Positions 11,432 to 23,459 of a stretch of 64,000 bases of DNA are shown here, piece after piece. Origin of the DNA: Plumapathes pennacea (lineage: Eukaryota; Cnidaria; Anthozoa; Antipatharia; Myriopathidae); NCBI GenBank assembly GCA_964036295.1, contig OZ038463.1, positions 25,035,069 to 25,099,068 on the forward strand, read 5' to 3'. How positions within the stretch are numbered: the first letter of the stretch is position 1; each line of letters opens with the position of its first letter. A program made the translations under genes and the position numbers. Below the pieces are notes generated by a model. It did not search any database. It was given only the letters and a program-made list of their open reading frames with translations, and was not told the DNA's origin.

Positions 11432-12918
11432 GGTCTTTCTTGTAACAACACAAAGCAGGGTATTACGAAAATTGTGATTACTAGCCAGGAGCTAACAGGC
11501 TTTCCCGTCGGTCGAATGTTAAGCCTGGGTTGGTGCTACAGGTGCTGTTGCATGGTACATTGCAACAGTGCTACATTGCGGCCTGAAGCAATTTTTAACC
11601 AGTGTGACTACTCTTGCCTTTAAAATCTAAAATCCCAAGTGTTTCTCAATTAATAGCAAGTTCATGCACAAACTAATTCTGACACATATTCTTGATACAA
11701 AAATTAAAAACTAGATTGTTGTACAAAAAATGTAATATGGTCACACAATAATCAATAAAAAAGACAATGCCAATACTTGGTTTGGATTACTGTCAAAAAC
11801 TAAAATCAAAGCAACAATCTTGAAAGTTGTAAGAAAACACCTTCAACCAATCAGAAGCCAAAGTATTTTGCATTTGGAGACCAATCAGCAGTGAAAATTC
11901 ACTTTTTAGCTTGTGTGAAAATAGTTTTGCTTTTTGTTCCTAATTGCTGGGAATTCTACCCAACAAACCAATCCAAAAGCATAGCAAATGCAAAACCAAA
12001 GCGACAGTGAATGATTATTTTCAACAGTCATCCTTCAACTGCTCTAATACTATTGTACTTAATTAAAGAGGGTTGTAAACTCTTCTCAAGAGCCGGTTTA
12101 TATAGTACCCTCTTGAGTATATCAAAACATTCTCTTGCTTACTCATGGAATTTTCAAGGACCTGCTCTGTATTCAAACATATATGAACAGTACAACAAAA
12201 TGAATGTCACAAATTCCATATTACACACAAATATGATATGGCTAAAATGGTATCTGAGTGATTATAACCTGATACATGTACTAGAATTGCACATGTTTCA
12301 CTGACTACTGTACCATAACACAAGTGGTGTTGACTCAGTCATCAAGGCAAGACATGGGGTCATTCCTGAAAATCCAAACAGTACAGAATAACACAAATTA
12401 GCTCATCACAAAAGTTTGGCTTTCACAAACAAAAACTAGTGATATGTACAGTAACTTGTTGTTATGAAGATTCACAATCGCTGAACAAATTAAGTAACAC
12501 CAAAACACAGATCAATCATGAATCTGTAGCATGATCAACATGCACACTCAGAACATGAACACAGAATTACTCAGCAAGCTAGTTTGAAAACCAGGCTTCA
12601 TTCAAACTGGAGCTACAGTCTGTATAATCATGCTAAATTATCTGCTATATAACATTTCTTCCTAATTTGCATTAGTTATGTTTTCTGTAAGTTACTCTGT
12701 AGCCTTGTTTGCTACATATTTTGGGTGCACAGCTTTTCTTTAGTTTATACATACATAAACTTTATTAATGTGTGACTAGTGTACAGTATGTTTGCCAACA
12801 TCAATTTAAATATGTTGATTGTAAAAAAGACCACATCCCCTGCACTTCACCACTCATAAATCTAGCATTACATGTACATGACATGAAGATACATGTATCA
12901 GCAAGGTTCAAATGCATC
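11432..12918. other. gene-free AT-rich stretch
   Basis: No exon, RNA gene or clear repeat could be supported. Open frames here are short and lack family motifs. Confidence 0.4.
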
Positions 12919-13292
12919 TTAGGCCCAGTTCAGGCACTGTGGTTCACATGAACCAAATCAAACTAGAATTAAGGCAGACCCAAGTAACTAATCACAGCTC
13001 AATTGATTTAGATGCCAAACATACTTCAACTGCAATCAATTCAATACAATTGAAACTGCAGATTTGGATCAGTGGTGAAACATTTTGAAACAATTTACGC
13101 ATATTTTCATTTGGCTCATGTGAAATTCGTTGTCCAAATCATAGCAGTTATTTCCGTTAATCCACAGCCATTATTCCTGCTAATCCAATTAGATCAGCTG
13201 TTCCAAATTGATTAAAACACCATACTTAACATGAACTTAATTAATTGAATTTGGTTTGGCTCATGTAAAGTATGGTGTCTAAACCGGACCTT
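12919..13292. mobile_element. MITE of about 374 bp with imperfect inverted ends
   Basis: The left end AGGCCCAGTTCAGGCACTGT is mirrored by the complement of the right end, AGGTCCGGTTTAGACACCAT. The similarity continues through TTCACATGAACCAAATCAAA versus TTTACATGAGCCAAACCAAA. Non-coding; superfamily not assigned. Confidence 0.75.
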
Positions 13293-13544
13293 GCTGTAAA
13301 AATTACATGTGCTGTACTACATGCAGTCTGAAGTACATGTATATTGTACATGTACACATCATTGAAAATATGGACATTAATGGTATGAACCATGAATCCC
13401 AACATTATTTTATTGATTTGTATGTGATACATGTATTGTGTACTGCACACTGTGGCTTAATTTGAGTTTTTCCCAAACTGGTCTAAAAGTTTTACACCAA
13501 TTATTTACACATGTAGTTGTACGGTGCCAAGTTTCAGGTCAGGG

Positions 13545-14742
13545 TTAAGGTGATTCCCTAGTTTTGCATCTTAGTGCGCATAACACTTTTGAGAGGGTGG
13601 ACATTGAGAACCACAGGAATTTCAAAATCAAAATTTCCTTGTACTCTTTATGCAAATAAGTTTTATTTTCTGTCATTCCTGTGGGAGCGGCCACCTTGAA
13701 AGTTGAAACTCGTCCCAGTCCCGTCTTGGAAAGAAGTATTTCAAAGTGAATCTTTTCAAGAAAAATGTGCAAAAACAGCATGGTGACCCCCATTTTTAAT
13801 TCCATAATTTTAATTAGAACAGTGTCCCCAGTACGACAGTAAAAAATTGGCAGAAATCTATGGGCAGATTTTACGCAGTTGAAAGAAATGCTATGGATCA
13901 GGCCACCTCCGGTTTAAGACAGCATATCAACTTCCCACCAATTTTTGGTCCTAACATAAATTTGGAGCTACCTATTCACATTTATGACCCATCAAATATT
14001 TCCTCCCGCGCGTGATTGGTGGAATCATGACACGTGACAGAATAACATCCGCTCATGAGCGGACGTTATCAGCGAATAACCCCCGCCTGGCAAACAAACG
14101 CTGTTTATTGACAATATCCGAACACAATTTTATATATTAATCACAAAAACCCATTACGAGATGACTACCGAGGAGGACATCAATTTATTGGTCGAAAAAG
14201 CAGTTCCAGAAAGCACCAAAAAGCTTCACAGTCCCCGTGCCATTATTTGCGCTGCGAGAGGAAATATTTGAAGGATAATAAAGACAATAAACTACTTTTG
14301 GCTTCGGAAATATGCACGGATAATTGTCCTTGGACATTATCTGTTCCTCGAAGCTCACAGTTGCCCTCGAGCTTCGCTCTCCGGCAACTGTTCGCTTCTC
14401 GGAACAGATAATATCCTCGGACAATTATCCGTGCATATTTCCGAAGCCAAAAGTGGTTTATTGTTTATATATTTTCGTGTGACATAGGTGAATGATCAAA
14501 AGAATAAATTTGAGGGTTTGGTGATATTTCAGACTGCATTGAAAATCATTGACCTTATTTTCCAGTATTGGGGTACATGCAACAAACACTAGAACATCAT
14601 ATTCTTCAGCTTGTGCTGTACAAACAAGCATGGTGACCCCTTGTTTTTATTGTATCATTGTGACCCACTTGAGTTGTTGTACAATTGTGCCAAATTTCAT
14701 TACAAATCTATGACAGATTCTTTTTCTAGGAAATCACCTTAA
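13545..14742. mobile_element. 1.2-kb TTAA-flanked composite element containing a foldback hairpin
   Basis: TTAA duplications at 13545-13548 and 14739-14742 flank inverted ends (AAGGTGATTCCCTAG and its near complement CTAGGAAATCACCTT). A direct repeat of GCATGGTGACCCC occurs near both ends (13779 and 14630). Inside, 14285-14467 forms a nearly perfect 63-bp-armed hairpin (arm starts CAATAAACTACTTTTGGCTT). A 36-codon open frame at 14161-14271 begins MTTEEDINLLVEKAVPESTK, resembling the N-terminus of cnidarian DUF3504/tyrosine-recombinase-like proteins, and runs into a stop. This appears to be a nested or gene-fragment-bearing MITE. Confidence 0.7.
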
Positions 14743-15234
14743 GTTTTGGATTAACATAAAAAGACAAACCAACAAAAAGTCTATGGAAAAAGTGATGTTA
14801 TATCTGCAGAGATCAATATGCATATGTACAATTGTATGACTGTATAGCTCCTAGTGCATGTATTTGTTCAAGTTGGCAAGTGATTTGAACCCAGGAGTTT
14901 TTTTTATTACTATTTAACAATATTTTATTCTTAACATATGTTCCAAAAGCATGAGGCTTCTCTAGGGAACTTACAGTATGTTATATAAAATGAACTTTTT
15001 ATTGGACAGAACAATGGCACTAACACATATAAAGTTGTAAAAAAGAATGAAAAACCCAGGAGTTTGACCAGTAGGCTGTGATCACCCCAGTGAAAGCAGT
15101 CTTCAGGAAGACTGTGGTTGGTAACTGTCTTCACTTGACTCTGGTGGTTCCAACAACAGTGTTCTTAAAAACTACTCTCACCTGGATGATCACAACCAAC
15201 CAACAGTATATACATGTATGTGTTCAAGTGTTAC
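14743..15234. other. 3' flank of the MYND gene
   Basis: Lies downstream of the minus-strand MYND stop codon. TTTATT on the plus strand at 14998-15003 is an AATAAA polyadenylation hexamer on the minus strand, about 230 bp past the stop. Further ones are at 14924-14929 and 14903-14908. No other gene. Confidence 0.45.
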
Positions 15235-17460
15235 TTACTCAACTGTGGCCCCTTCAGCTTTGCCAGTGCACTTGTTCTTGTGTCCAGTCTTCCAGTCCTT
15301 CTTTTGACAAGTTCTGCTGCAATAATAGACCGACTTGCAGGCGCTGCAGGTCTTGTATGTGCCTGGTTGAGATTCCACCATTCCACAGTGAGCACAGGAA
15401 TGAACTTGAAGTCTCTGGTTCTCTCGTTTGGACAGCTCATCATACCCTAATATCATATGGGATTTGAGCATTGTAAAGATTTCTGCACAGGTTATCTTGG
15501 ACAGCAACAAGAGCCGAGCACATTCAGAAGGCCAGGTTTGACAGTCCATGATTTTGGAATACACATAATTGTCCTTGAAAGACACCATATCACCAGGCAA
15601 TTCACCTGGTGATACGGAGGGATCTTCAATCAACATGATACTGCTGGCAAACTCCTCACACTTGAAGTAAGACACTGGATTGTCTTTGCTGGACAGGACC
15701 TTGATGAAGTATTCTTGGAACTTGGACATATCTCTGCATGGACACTGCTCAGATTCTGTGCACTTTGGGAGAGATGAACCCTTTTGGTTTTGTTCGTAGG
15801 ATCTCTTCACTGCAACAAGGAGCTCTGCATTGTCACAGGTTAGAAGCTTCTTTTTTGCTGTAGCAGACAATGTCTTCCACTTCCAGTTAAAATGGTTGAC
15901 AACAGTGGGAGCCACAGCTTCCAGCATCAGCTTTGCCTTGAGCTTCTCTGGATCTCTGAAAGATCCAGTTGACTCTCCCTCTTTGAACATGGTTTTTGCC
16001 ATGGCACTGACCTTAGCTGATGCTTTGGTGAATTGTTCCTGCACCTCTTTGATGTCCTTCTTGTCCATTTTGCTGCTACAGTACTCAGTCACCAATAGGG
16101 AAAACACAGCACAGGTGGAGTCTGCCCAAGTGGCAATTTCAAAGTGCTTCGATTGCATCACTTCTAGAAACTTGTTAATGCAAGCCTCAACAAGCTCAGC
16201 CGTCATAAGTGCACTGGGCTTGTTACTCCAGAACAGCATGAGAAACGCATGTTGAAGGAAAACACTCACAGAATCCCGCACACACTGCTCTGCTGCATCT
16301 CTAAAATCTCTCACACCATATTTTTGTACAGCACAGAGGATAGTTGCTAGGCATTTGCGAGTCTGTTCTCCTCCGAGTTCTGCTTTGCCAGCCTTGTCTA
16401 TACAAGTCAGGAACCATGATCCATTGCGTGCTGAGGGGGTCTTCGCAGGAGTGAGGCAGTGCCTGCATTCCCCACTGTTACAGATCTGCCTGTCAACTTT
16501 AGCATCCTCTCCACAGCTGTAAAACTTGCTCTGTGTCAATTTAGCCATCAGTTCCATTATCACATTCTCCTCACTCAATGGCTTTTCAGGATCGCAATCC
16601 GCGAAAAATTTGGCAGACTTGCGCATGGTTGCCCCCAGCCTTCCTTCTTTCTTCCAGGCGTACCACAACGTTTGGTGTCGAGTCATGCCTGCTAACCGCT
16701 CTCGGTTCGCAGCGGTGTTCAACTTTTCCAGAAACGTCTTCTTCCAAATAGTATACTGGGCCTCTAAATCCTTCATCTTGGTGAATACATCTGGCATGGC
16801 GAAGTATTCTGGGTACTTGTTTGGGAAATTCATCCTCTCGGGCGGAAGTGGGCAGTCCAAGCATTCCAGCTCTCTCTTTTCGATCCACCAAGCATCAAAC
16901 TCGGGCCGGCGACGATCTATAGATGTAAACATCTGGTCTTCGTCGTTTCCAAGCTTGCTGTCGAGAAATTCTTCCTCTGACAGCTCGCAATGCGGAAGCA
17001 CTCGCTCATAGAACTCAATGGCCTTCTGAACTTGCTCCTTTGCGGGAACAAGCCCTTTCTTTTTCGCCTTTTCATAACAAGGAATAACTAGAAACTTGGC
17101 AGCCTCTTCAACAGGGCAAGGTACGATAACCCCTTTTCCTCGTGCAGCTTTGGAATGCGTCTCCAGTAAAGGCAAAACTTCGTTGTCTTTCAGTCTTTCC
17201 CGCAGGAAGCCGTCTCGAATCTCTCCAGCAACGTGGCAAAGGACGCTGGCATAGTCGTAGACTGGCTTCGACGAAGCTTTCTCTTGTCTCTTGAATACGC
17301 CAAAGACGGAAAATATTCCTCGCCCGTCGACATTGGACACTTGAGCAGTTCCAAACTGATTCCGTTCCTGTGTGTTTTCCGAGGCCGCCGCCATAGTTTT
17401 TCTCTCCGACACCGCCTTGGTGAACCCAGGCCCCCCGCGGTGCCGCGTGGTGCCACTCAT
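15235..17460 (-). CDS. MYND zinc-finger protein, intronless
   Basis: An uninterrupted minus-strand frame encodes 741 residues. The C-terminus (about residues 690-731) is a MYND finger with the expected ligand order: CAHC, then CSAC, YYCSRTC, and a final HKNKC. MYND domains bind proline-rich partner peptides and often sit in transcriptional regulators or in SMYD methyltransferases. No SET domain is seen here, so the 690 upstream residues, mostly helical and Lys/Glu-rich, have no assigned function. Two starts are possible: the ATG at 17460, or residue 23 at 17394 (MAAASENTQ). A CRE palindrome lies only 10 bp above the first ATG, which slightly favours the second. The lack of introns in an intron-bearing neighbourhood suggests a retrogene-like origin or a lineage-specific family. 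No signal peptide or membrane segment. Confidence 0.85.
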   Translation of the reverse strand: MSGTTRHRGGPGFTKAVSERKTMAAASENTQERNQFGTAQVSNVDGRGIFSVFGVFKRQEKASSKPVYDYASVLCHVAGEIRDGFLRERLKDNEVLPLLETHSKAARGKGVIVPCPVEEAAKFLVIPCYEKAKKKGLVPAKEQVQKAIEFYERVLPHCELSEEEFLDSKLGNDEDQMFTSIDRRRPEFDAWWIEKRELECLDCPLPPERMNFPNKYPEYFAMPDVFTKMKDLEAQYTIWKKTFLEKLNTAANRERLAGMTRHQTLWYAWKKEGRLGATMRKSAKFFADCDPEKPLSEENVIMELMAKLTQSKFYSCGEDAKVDRQICNSGECRHCLTPAKTPSARNGSWFLTCIDKAGKAELGGEQTRKCLATILCAVQKYGVRDFRDAAEQCVRDSVSVFLQHAFLMLFWSNKPSALMTAELVEACINKFLEVMQSKHFEIATWADSTCAVFSLLVTEYCSSKMDKKDIKEVQEQFTKASAKVSAMAKTMFKEGESTGSFRDPEKLKAKLMLEAVAPTVVNHFNWKWKTLSATAKKKLLTCDNAELLVAVKRSYEQNQKGSSLPKCTESEQCPCRDMSKFQEYFIKVLSSKDNPVSYFKCEEFASSIMLIEDPSVSPGELPGDMVSFKDNYVYSKIMDCQTWPSECARLLLLSKITCAEIFTMLKSHMILGYDELSKRENQRLQVHSCAHCGMVESQPGTYKTCSACKSVYYCSRTCQKKDWKTGHKNKCTGKAEGATVE

Positions 17461-17469
17461 TCAAAAGTA

Positions 17470-17477
17470 TGACGTCA
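17470..17477. promoter_or_regulatory. CRE/ATF palindrome at the MYND promoter
   Basis: A perfect TGACGTCA lies 10 bp upstream of the first ATG of the MYND gene, or 76 bp upstream of the second. ATF/CREB factors bind this palindrome; function here is inferred. Confidence 0.4.
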
Positions 17478-17595
17478 TCACTTCGCAACCTCACTCTTCC
17501 CAACCGTTTCTTGGGAGTTCGTGACGACCCAAGGAGACTACATCTCATGCGATGTATGGCTGGTGGGATTTGGGAAGTCAGTGGGAAACAGTATG

Positions 17596-17615
17596 CCCCC
17601 CCCCCCCCCCCCCCC
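17596..17615. repeat. poly-C run
   Basis: A homopolymer of 20 C upstream of the MYND gene. Length may vary between individuals or be miscalled in assembly. Confidence 0.8.
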
Positions 17616-20090
17616 TCACTTTTGAGGCTATTTGCAGCACTGCTTGGGTGATAAATGTCCCCTCTTAGTGGCAAAGCTACTGAGGGTATAGGGGCATGAA
17701 ATGTTAACCATAAAAAGGCTCATACAAAAGCCGCTGTGGTACAGGACCTGTGAGAAAGTTTGTGTTTTATTATCTATTAAAACACAAAGAATGCACAGAA
17801 AGACTTCTGGTAAAGAGTTTACCTGCTAATGTTATAACTTGTCAGATGCCAAGTTTCCTCTGAGGGAGGGGTCTTTTAAACGAATTTGCTGATTCGTTGA
17901 TTGTATTTGGAAAGTCTGCTCCCCAGGGTGCTGAAATATCCAACCGCAGCATCAGGCAGACAAGCAACACAGATTCACATTTAGAGCGACAGTTCCTAAC
18001 GGAGTGACAACATTATTTTGCTATATTTATACACTTCGCTCACAAAACTATGCGAGTTTGAAATGTACTTGGCACTTTCTTGCTTCTTAGTTTGGCATCG
18101 ATGCAAGAATTGGCAAAAAACTTCCGGTTTAATACCTGGGCTGAAATTTCCCATATGAACACACGACCTGGCTGGCCCAGTTGACCATTTTGTAGCGCCC
18201 ATTAATTTCTTTGCTGAGTTTTATTAAGAAATCAGCTGCAGATTGACTCAAATTAAGGGCTAAAATAAGGTGTTTCCTGTATCTTCACCTTGGGAATTTT
18301 ACAGTGGCGAGACTGATACGTTGTATTTTTATAGCGTAACATTATGTCAACATGTTGTGAATTAAGGCTTGGGCCTTGTGAGTTGTCAAAATTTTCATGT
18401 GGTGTTTTGGCGTGCCCCCCCCCCCCCCCCCCCATTCCAAATCAGAACCAAACTCTGTAACCTGTTTCAGGGAGTGACCCTCCTTGCCTTTGGTGCCAAG
18501 TCTGCAGCAGAGGTTCCACCCTAGCCTTGCAAACCCTTCCCTCCGTTTGACAAGCTAAGTTAATGAGATGCATTTTAGCCTGCACTGCATCCAAGCTAAA
18601 AATTGGAACTAAACACTGGTAAATTCCAGTGTTTAGGTTGGATGCAGCACAGACTATTGCATTTGTGTCCAACATAAATTTTCTTTGAGAAAAACTTCAT
18701 TAATATGCAAAAATATGCAAACATATTTGGGCTACTCTGGTGCTGTTGGGCTTCATGACCCAGAGGCACAGATGAAATAAGATGAGGCTTATATGATCTC
18801 TTGTCTAAGTTCTGCTCATAATGTTAGGAATGGCTTGTAATCATTAGAAAATCTAAATGTACAATGCAAGGAAAATGAAAGAAAAACAGAAAAAAAAAAG
18901 ATGATTCACCAGCAGTGATTCAAGCATGAAATTTTATTGTTTTAATGTTTGTCTGACCCATCACCCTTGTGCATCTTAAATGTAACAAAAATGTTACAAA
19001 GTCAAATACTACAGCATAAGAGTAAACAAGAAGACCAGGGGATGGATTCCCAAAACTTATGAAGGAAAATGTTCGTAAGTATGGTTTATGCATTGCTATA
19101 GTACAACTTATGCATAGTGAGGTAGTATGCATAAGTCAATGTTACAATGCGTAAGTCATACTTAGAAACATTTTAGTTCATACAAAAGCTTTTTGAATGT
19201 GGCCCCAGCGTGGAAAGAAGAAGAAAAAAATTGCCATGAAAAAAATTTAACTATACACACAAAGCAAGGAAATAGCACAGCAAACACAAAAAGATTTACA
19301 AACCACCTCCTAAACAAATGCTATAAAGTTCCCATCATTCTGTCCTTTCTATGTCTTTGCATAGCATAAGTTAAAATTAATTAACAAATAAAATTTTGAT
19401 ATCTGTATGACTCAGTAATAAGATGTAATAATATATATACTATACAGTGCTTACAAATCTTGAGAGACAATATGTGACTCTTGTAATAAATAAAACAGCC
19501 CACAGCTGAAGTAAATCCTAAATATTATATAGATCCAAAGCATCAACCCTAAAAAAAAAAAAAAAAAATCAGAAAAGAGGAAGGAGGTTATATATTTTTA
19601 CTACCTAAAACTTGTGCATGCAATAATTACAGAGGGGTAATTATTGAGAAGTGGGGGGGGGGGGGGGGGGGGGGGGTAGCCATATATAGACCATAATATA
19701 TATACTATATTATGCATGTGCTGCCCAAAGGGTATTATTTTAAAGCATTTTAGTTTGAATTAGGGTATAGGTTTTGTCTTTTGAGGTCTGGAATAGGGCA
19801 GTGGATTTGCTAATTTTGGTACATGATTGTATAGACCGGCCATGCCAATTTTATTGCACAAGTCTAAATTATGGTGAAATTGTCAGTTACAGGTCTGAAA
19901 AAGGTTCGAAAAATGGTGGTCTGAAATTGGGCAGGGTTCTCAAAACCAGGCAGCACACTCCCTGCCAAATATATGAGGAGTTACCCATCACCACTGGGAT
20001 AATTCTTGACAGTGTGTGTGGCTGTTTTGCTTGTAAAACAACAGCATGTAGGGATAGTAGAGTGTACATGCTGACCTGGCTTGTCTTGTG
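17616..20090. other. intergenic between the MYND and Sel1 genes
   Basis: No supported exon. Contains a second poly-C run (19 C at 18415-18433), a poly-G run (24 G at 19653-19676), an A tract (19552-19568) and a patch of GCATAAGT/CGTAAGTATG words at 19070-19165 that looks like a small decayed inverted repeat. Confidence 0.5.
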
Positions 20091-23000
20091 TCAGGTGTAC
20101 TTGTGTGGGTAGAGATTCTTCAGAGCTTCTTTGGCTTCATCCACACCGTTTTCAGCAGCCATGTTCAGGAGTGGTTCAACTTCACTATATCAGATAACAA
20201 TATTAGACACCATGTATACATTAGGTTATAGTTACATGTTCATACAGATAAACAGCCCACACATCTGGGGGGCTACTCCCATATATTTCCTATACAGGGA
20301 TGTTCCGCCCGATAGGGGAGGGGGAGGGGGGGAGGGGGGGGGGAGGGTGGGGGTACTCAGTAAAGTTTTATGGGGAGGCTCTGCCCCGAGATCCAAACCC
20401 TTACCCTTTTACCAATTTTGAAAGAAAAGGTACCCCATTTCACATATATATTTTTCATTTTTTATAAAAATGGTACCTCTTTCATATACCTTTTCTGAAA
20501 ATGGTATGCCATTCATGTGCCTGTAGTACCCCTTTTCTATACCCTCAGAATTAACTTAGGGAACATCAAGAACATAAAATTTTACCGATAGAGGTGTTGA
20601 AGCAAAACAAAAAGTCCTGCTGAAATATTTCTGCATAATTAATGAAAGGACTGAAATACCTTCCTTAGTTTTTGTTTGCCTCCATCCTGAAAAAGGGGCA
20701 CCTCTTTCATATACACTGAATAATGTTGAGTTCTGAGAGGTACAGACTGAGGAACGACAGAATGAAGGACCGACACAATAGAATTTGTGTATTATGTATG
20801 GAAGTAACTTGTGAATTTGCAACTACGAACAGATCTGTTTGGATTGAACTTACTGCTCTTCGACATCTGTATTGTAGCCTTGAATGTGTGCCGCAACAAG
20901 GTTGTAGGCTCCATGTGGATGGCCGTTATTGGCTGATTGCCTGAATTGTGCAAACAAACATGACATTGATGATCGATTTGTCCAAGTGTCATTCATTTAC
21001 TCATAATAATTTTATCATGATCATGAATGTAATTTCCCCACTGTAAGCATTGATAAAATCTTCCTCAGTGGTAGTGGTTTGGTGCTTGTATTTTCATTTC
21101 ATTTGAAGAAATTGTCCAAATATTCAATGTACAATGTCAAATTGAATCCATAAAATGAATCTAAGATCCCATATATTGGATTACAATAAAAATTTGGAGT
21201 TGCTTTAACTTTTGCAAGAACCCATTTCTTTTATAGCCAACAGCTTAGTGGAGAAAAAAAATCAAAATATAAAATATAAAAATATAAAAATATACAAATA
21301 TAAAAAAGTATAAAATGAAAAACCAACCTGAACCAATGCATTGCCATTTTCTCATCTTTTGCCACACCTTTACCTGAACAAGAATAAAACATCACCTACA
21401 TTTAAAATCAAATAATACAAATGCCAACACGAGCAGGGATATTCAAACTATGAACTGACGGTAGTCAAACAATAAAATTAAACTACAAATCCCTTTATTT
21501 AAGTCTCAGCAAACTTAGCACTGCTGGACTGCTAAAGGGGTGACTTGAAATGCAGAAACCAAGTGTCGGCATAAACTGAATGCAAATTTGTGACTGAGGA
21601 TTAAGCACTTGGGTGCTAGGATGTTAGAAGACAATCAGATCATCTATGAAGACATCCAAAGATTCCCAAAGTTCCAGTTTACCAAATACAACCTCGCCCC
21701 CAGTTCCTTTTCCTTAAAAAATCAGAGAACTTGGGGGAAGTACCGTCATTTACATGGACTTTTCCTCTCTTGCATCAGTTTGGAGTTCTATATGTTTTGA
21801 TAGTGTTTCACATAAAGGCTGTATATATATAGCCTGAATTTTTCAGCCAGGCATGAGAAATTGGTCCGTAGACATGGTATCAAGGTTTTTTGACCACAAG
21901 CAGGTGTTGATTCAGTCTGTATTTAAAATAACAAGGCAGTATACAAGCGAAACGGCAGTTGAACTTACGAAGTAAAAAAATCACCCTAATTCTGCTTCAT
22001 TCACCTCTATTCACATCTGAATATCGCCTTCCCACCTATACTCCCCATGGGTTACATTTGATGGCTTTTATTGCATGATTCATAGCACTAATTACGAATA
22101 AATTGCAACATTTGCATCACACGATAAAAGCTGTCAAATGTAACCTATAGGGAGTAGAGGTGGAATGATGATATTCAGATGTGTCTACCCTGGTGGGGGT
22201 AAGTTTGCACATCGCCATGATATCCAACGTCCAATCAGATTAGAGTTATTGAAATCAGGCCTGGTCACTGTGCTTGAGATATCCTCGTTGCTACATGAAT
22301 GGATCAACAGATAGGACTGAAATGTTGGTCTTCTGTGGCAGAAATTCATGCTTTTTGAAGGCAAGAGAGTGAGCTTTCGATGTGTGAGTTAAGAGAATAG
22401 GCAGTCCACCCTTCAGTGATCGCTATTGATGATAATAGAGGTGAATGAAGCAGAATTAGGGTGATTTTTTGACTCCGTAAGTTCAACGGTCGTTGTGCTT
22501 GTGTACTGCCTTGTCATTTTATATACAGACTGAATCAGCACCAGATGAAAATCGCTCAAAACGGTTGAAACTGCCCAGAAATGATACACAAGGAATAAAA
22601 GCACACAAGGAACAACATAGGTGAAGTATTTCTTTGATTTGAAAACTTTTTTTTTTCAAGTCATACAGTAAGATTGGGAAGCCTGTGGTCCACATTGTCG
22701 GGGAGTCCAGATTTGAGGTCCAGGTTTTATATAGTCCTAAGCTATACTTGCATATGTCACGTTTTAAATATATTTCATTATTTTGGACTTACCGTTCAGA
22801 TACTTGTGAGCCACATGGTGCTGAGCGTGTGAACTGCCCAGCTTCGCGTACACATTCACCACATGAAAGTGCAGATGATCCATGCAATAATACATGTACA
22901 AGAAAAATAGAAGAACCCCAATAACGACGGAAACCTGCAATATACGCACAGGTGTTAATAATTAATCACAATACAAACCAAGTATGCCGCAAAGTGATAG

Positions 23001-23459
23001 CGGGATTAGCATAGCAAGAAATAAACCTCCTGTTAACTTGGGATAACATTAGCAAAATATACATTTTCGAATAATGCGACACTCTAAAATAATTAACACA
23101 AATGCAAATGTCTATAAGATCACTCAGACATCTGCTTGAACGGAAGAACAGCTGAACAAAAAGGAACAGAAAAGAAACTATTGGGCCTACATAAATCGAT
23201 ATTAATCGCTTTGGCGTTATCACAAACCGAAGTCGGTGAACTCAATCAGGAAAATTAACGAAAACTTCAGCCACAAACTAACCTCGATGGACGTGACCCA
23301 CCATGGATCGGGTTTTTTCCTCCTCGCTACATATACCTTGGGGCCGTACGGGAGCTGAGGATCGTAGTTTGGCCGCTTAGAAATCGGTTCGTCTGGGTTT
23401 TGAGGGTTTCTCTTTCTTGGGGCTTCTTTCTCGGCCATCATGTTTACAACGGTGTGCAT
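20091..23459 (-). CDS. single-pass membrane protein with Sel1-like repeats (five exons)
   Basis: Five minus-strand exons are 23459-23283, 22934-22793, 21373-21328, 20940-20854 and 20184-20091. They join in frame with GT/AG borders (phases 0, 1, 2, 2), giving 181 residues and a TGA stop. Residues 1-59 are basic and proline-rich, with no signal peptide. Residues 60-77 (VSVVIGVLLFFLYMYYCM) are a single transmembrane helix. Residues about 85-160 hold two Sel1-like helical hairpins: AKLGSSHAQHHVAHKYLNGK then KDEKMAMHWFRQSANNGHPH and GAYNLVAAHIQGYN. The tail is LLNMAAENGVDEAKEALKNL. Sel1 repeats are TPR-like scaffolds for protein contacts, often at the ER or mitochondrion; the location here is not determined. 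I do not recognise a named orthologue. Introns carry repeats: a foldback element in intron 2 and a G-rich repeat in intron 4. The gene is head to head with the plus-strand gene starting at 23615. Confidence 0.8.
20262..20535. repeat. G-rich dispersed repeat inside intron 4 of the Sel1 gene
   Basis: The segment combines GGGGGGCTACTCCCATATAT, a G-rich run near 20314-20345, and several AGGTACCCC / GGTACCTCTTTCATATACC words. It resembles a decayed dispersed repeat. Exact ends are not visible. Confidence 0.45.
21902..22542. mobile_element. foldback element in intron 2 of the Sel1 gene
   Basis: The left arm 21902-22011 (GTTGATTCAGTCTGTAT, then TCACCCTAATTCTGCTTCAT) is the near inverse of 22435-22542 (ATGAAGCAGAATTAGGGTGA, then ACAGACTGAATCAGCACC). 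A second inner inverted repeat (about 22035-22170, GGTTACATTTGATGGCTTTT against ATAAAAGCTGTCAAATGTAA) lies between them, so two palindromes are nested. Non-coding. Confidence 0.75.

Noticed and set aside
12011-12304. 97-codon plus-strand frame
   Set aside because: AT-rich composition, no motif and no exon borders; typical of random open frames in this desert.
18442-18675. 77-codon minus-strand frame with several Cys
   Set aside because: No domain pattern, splice context or family match.
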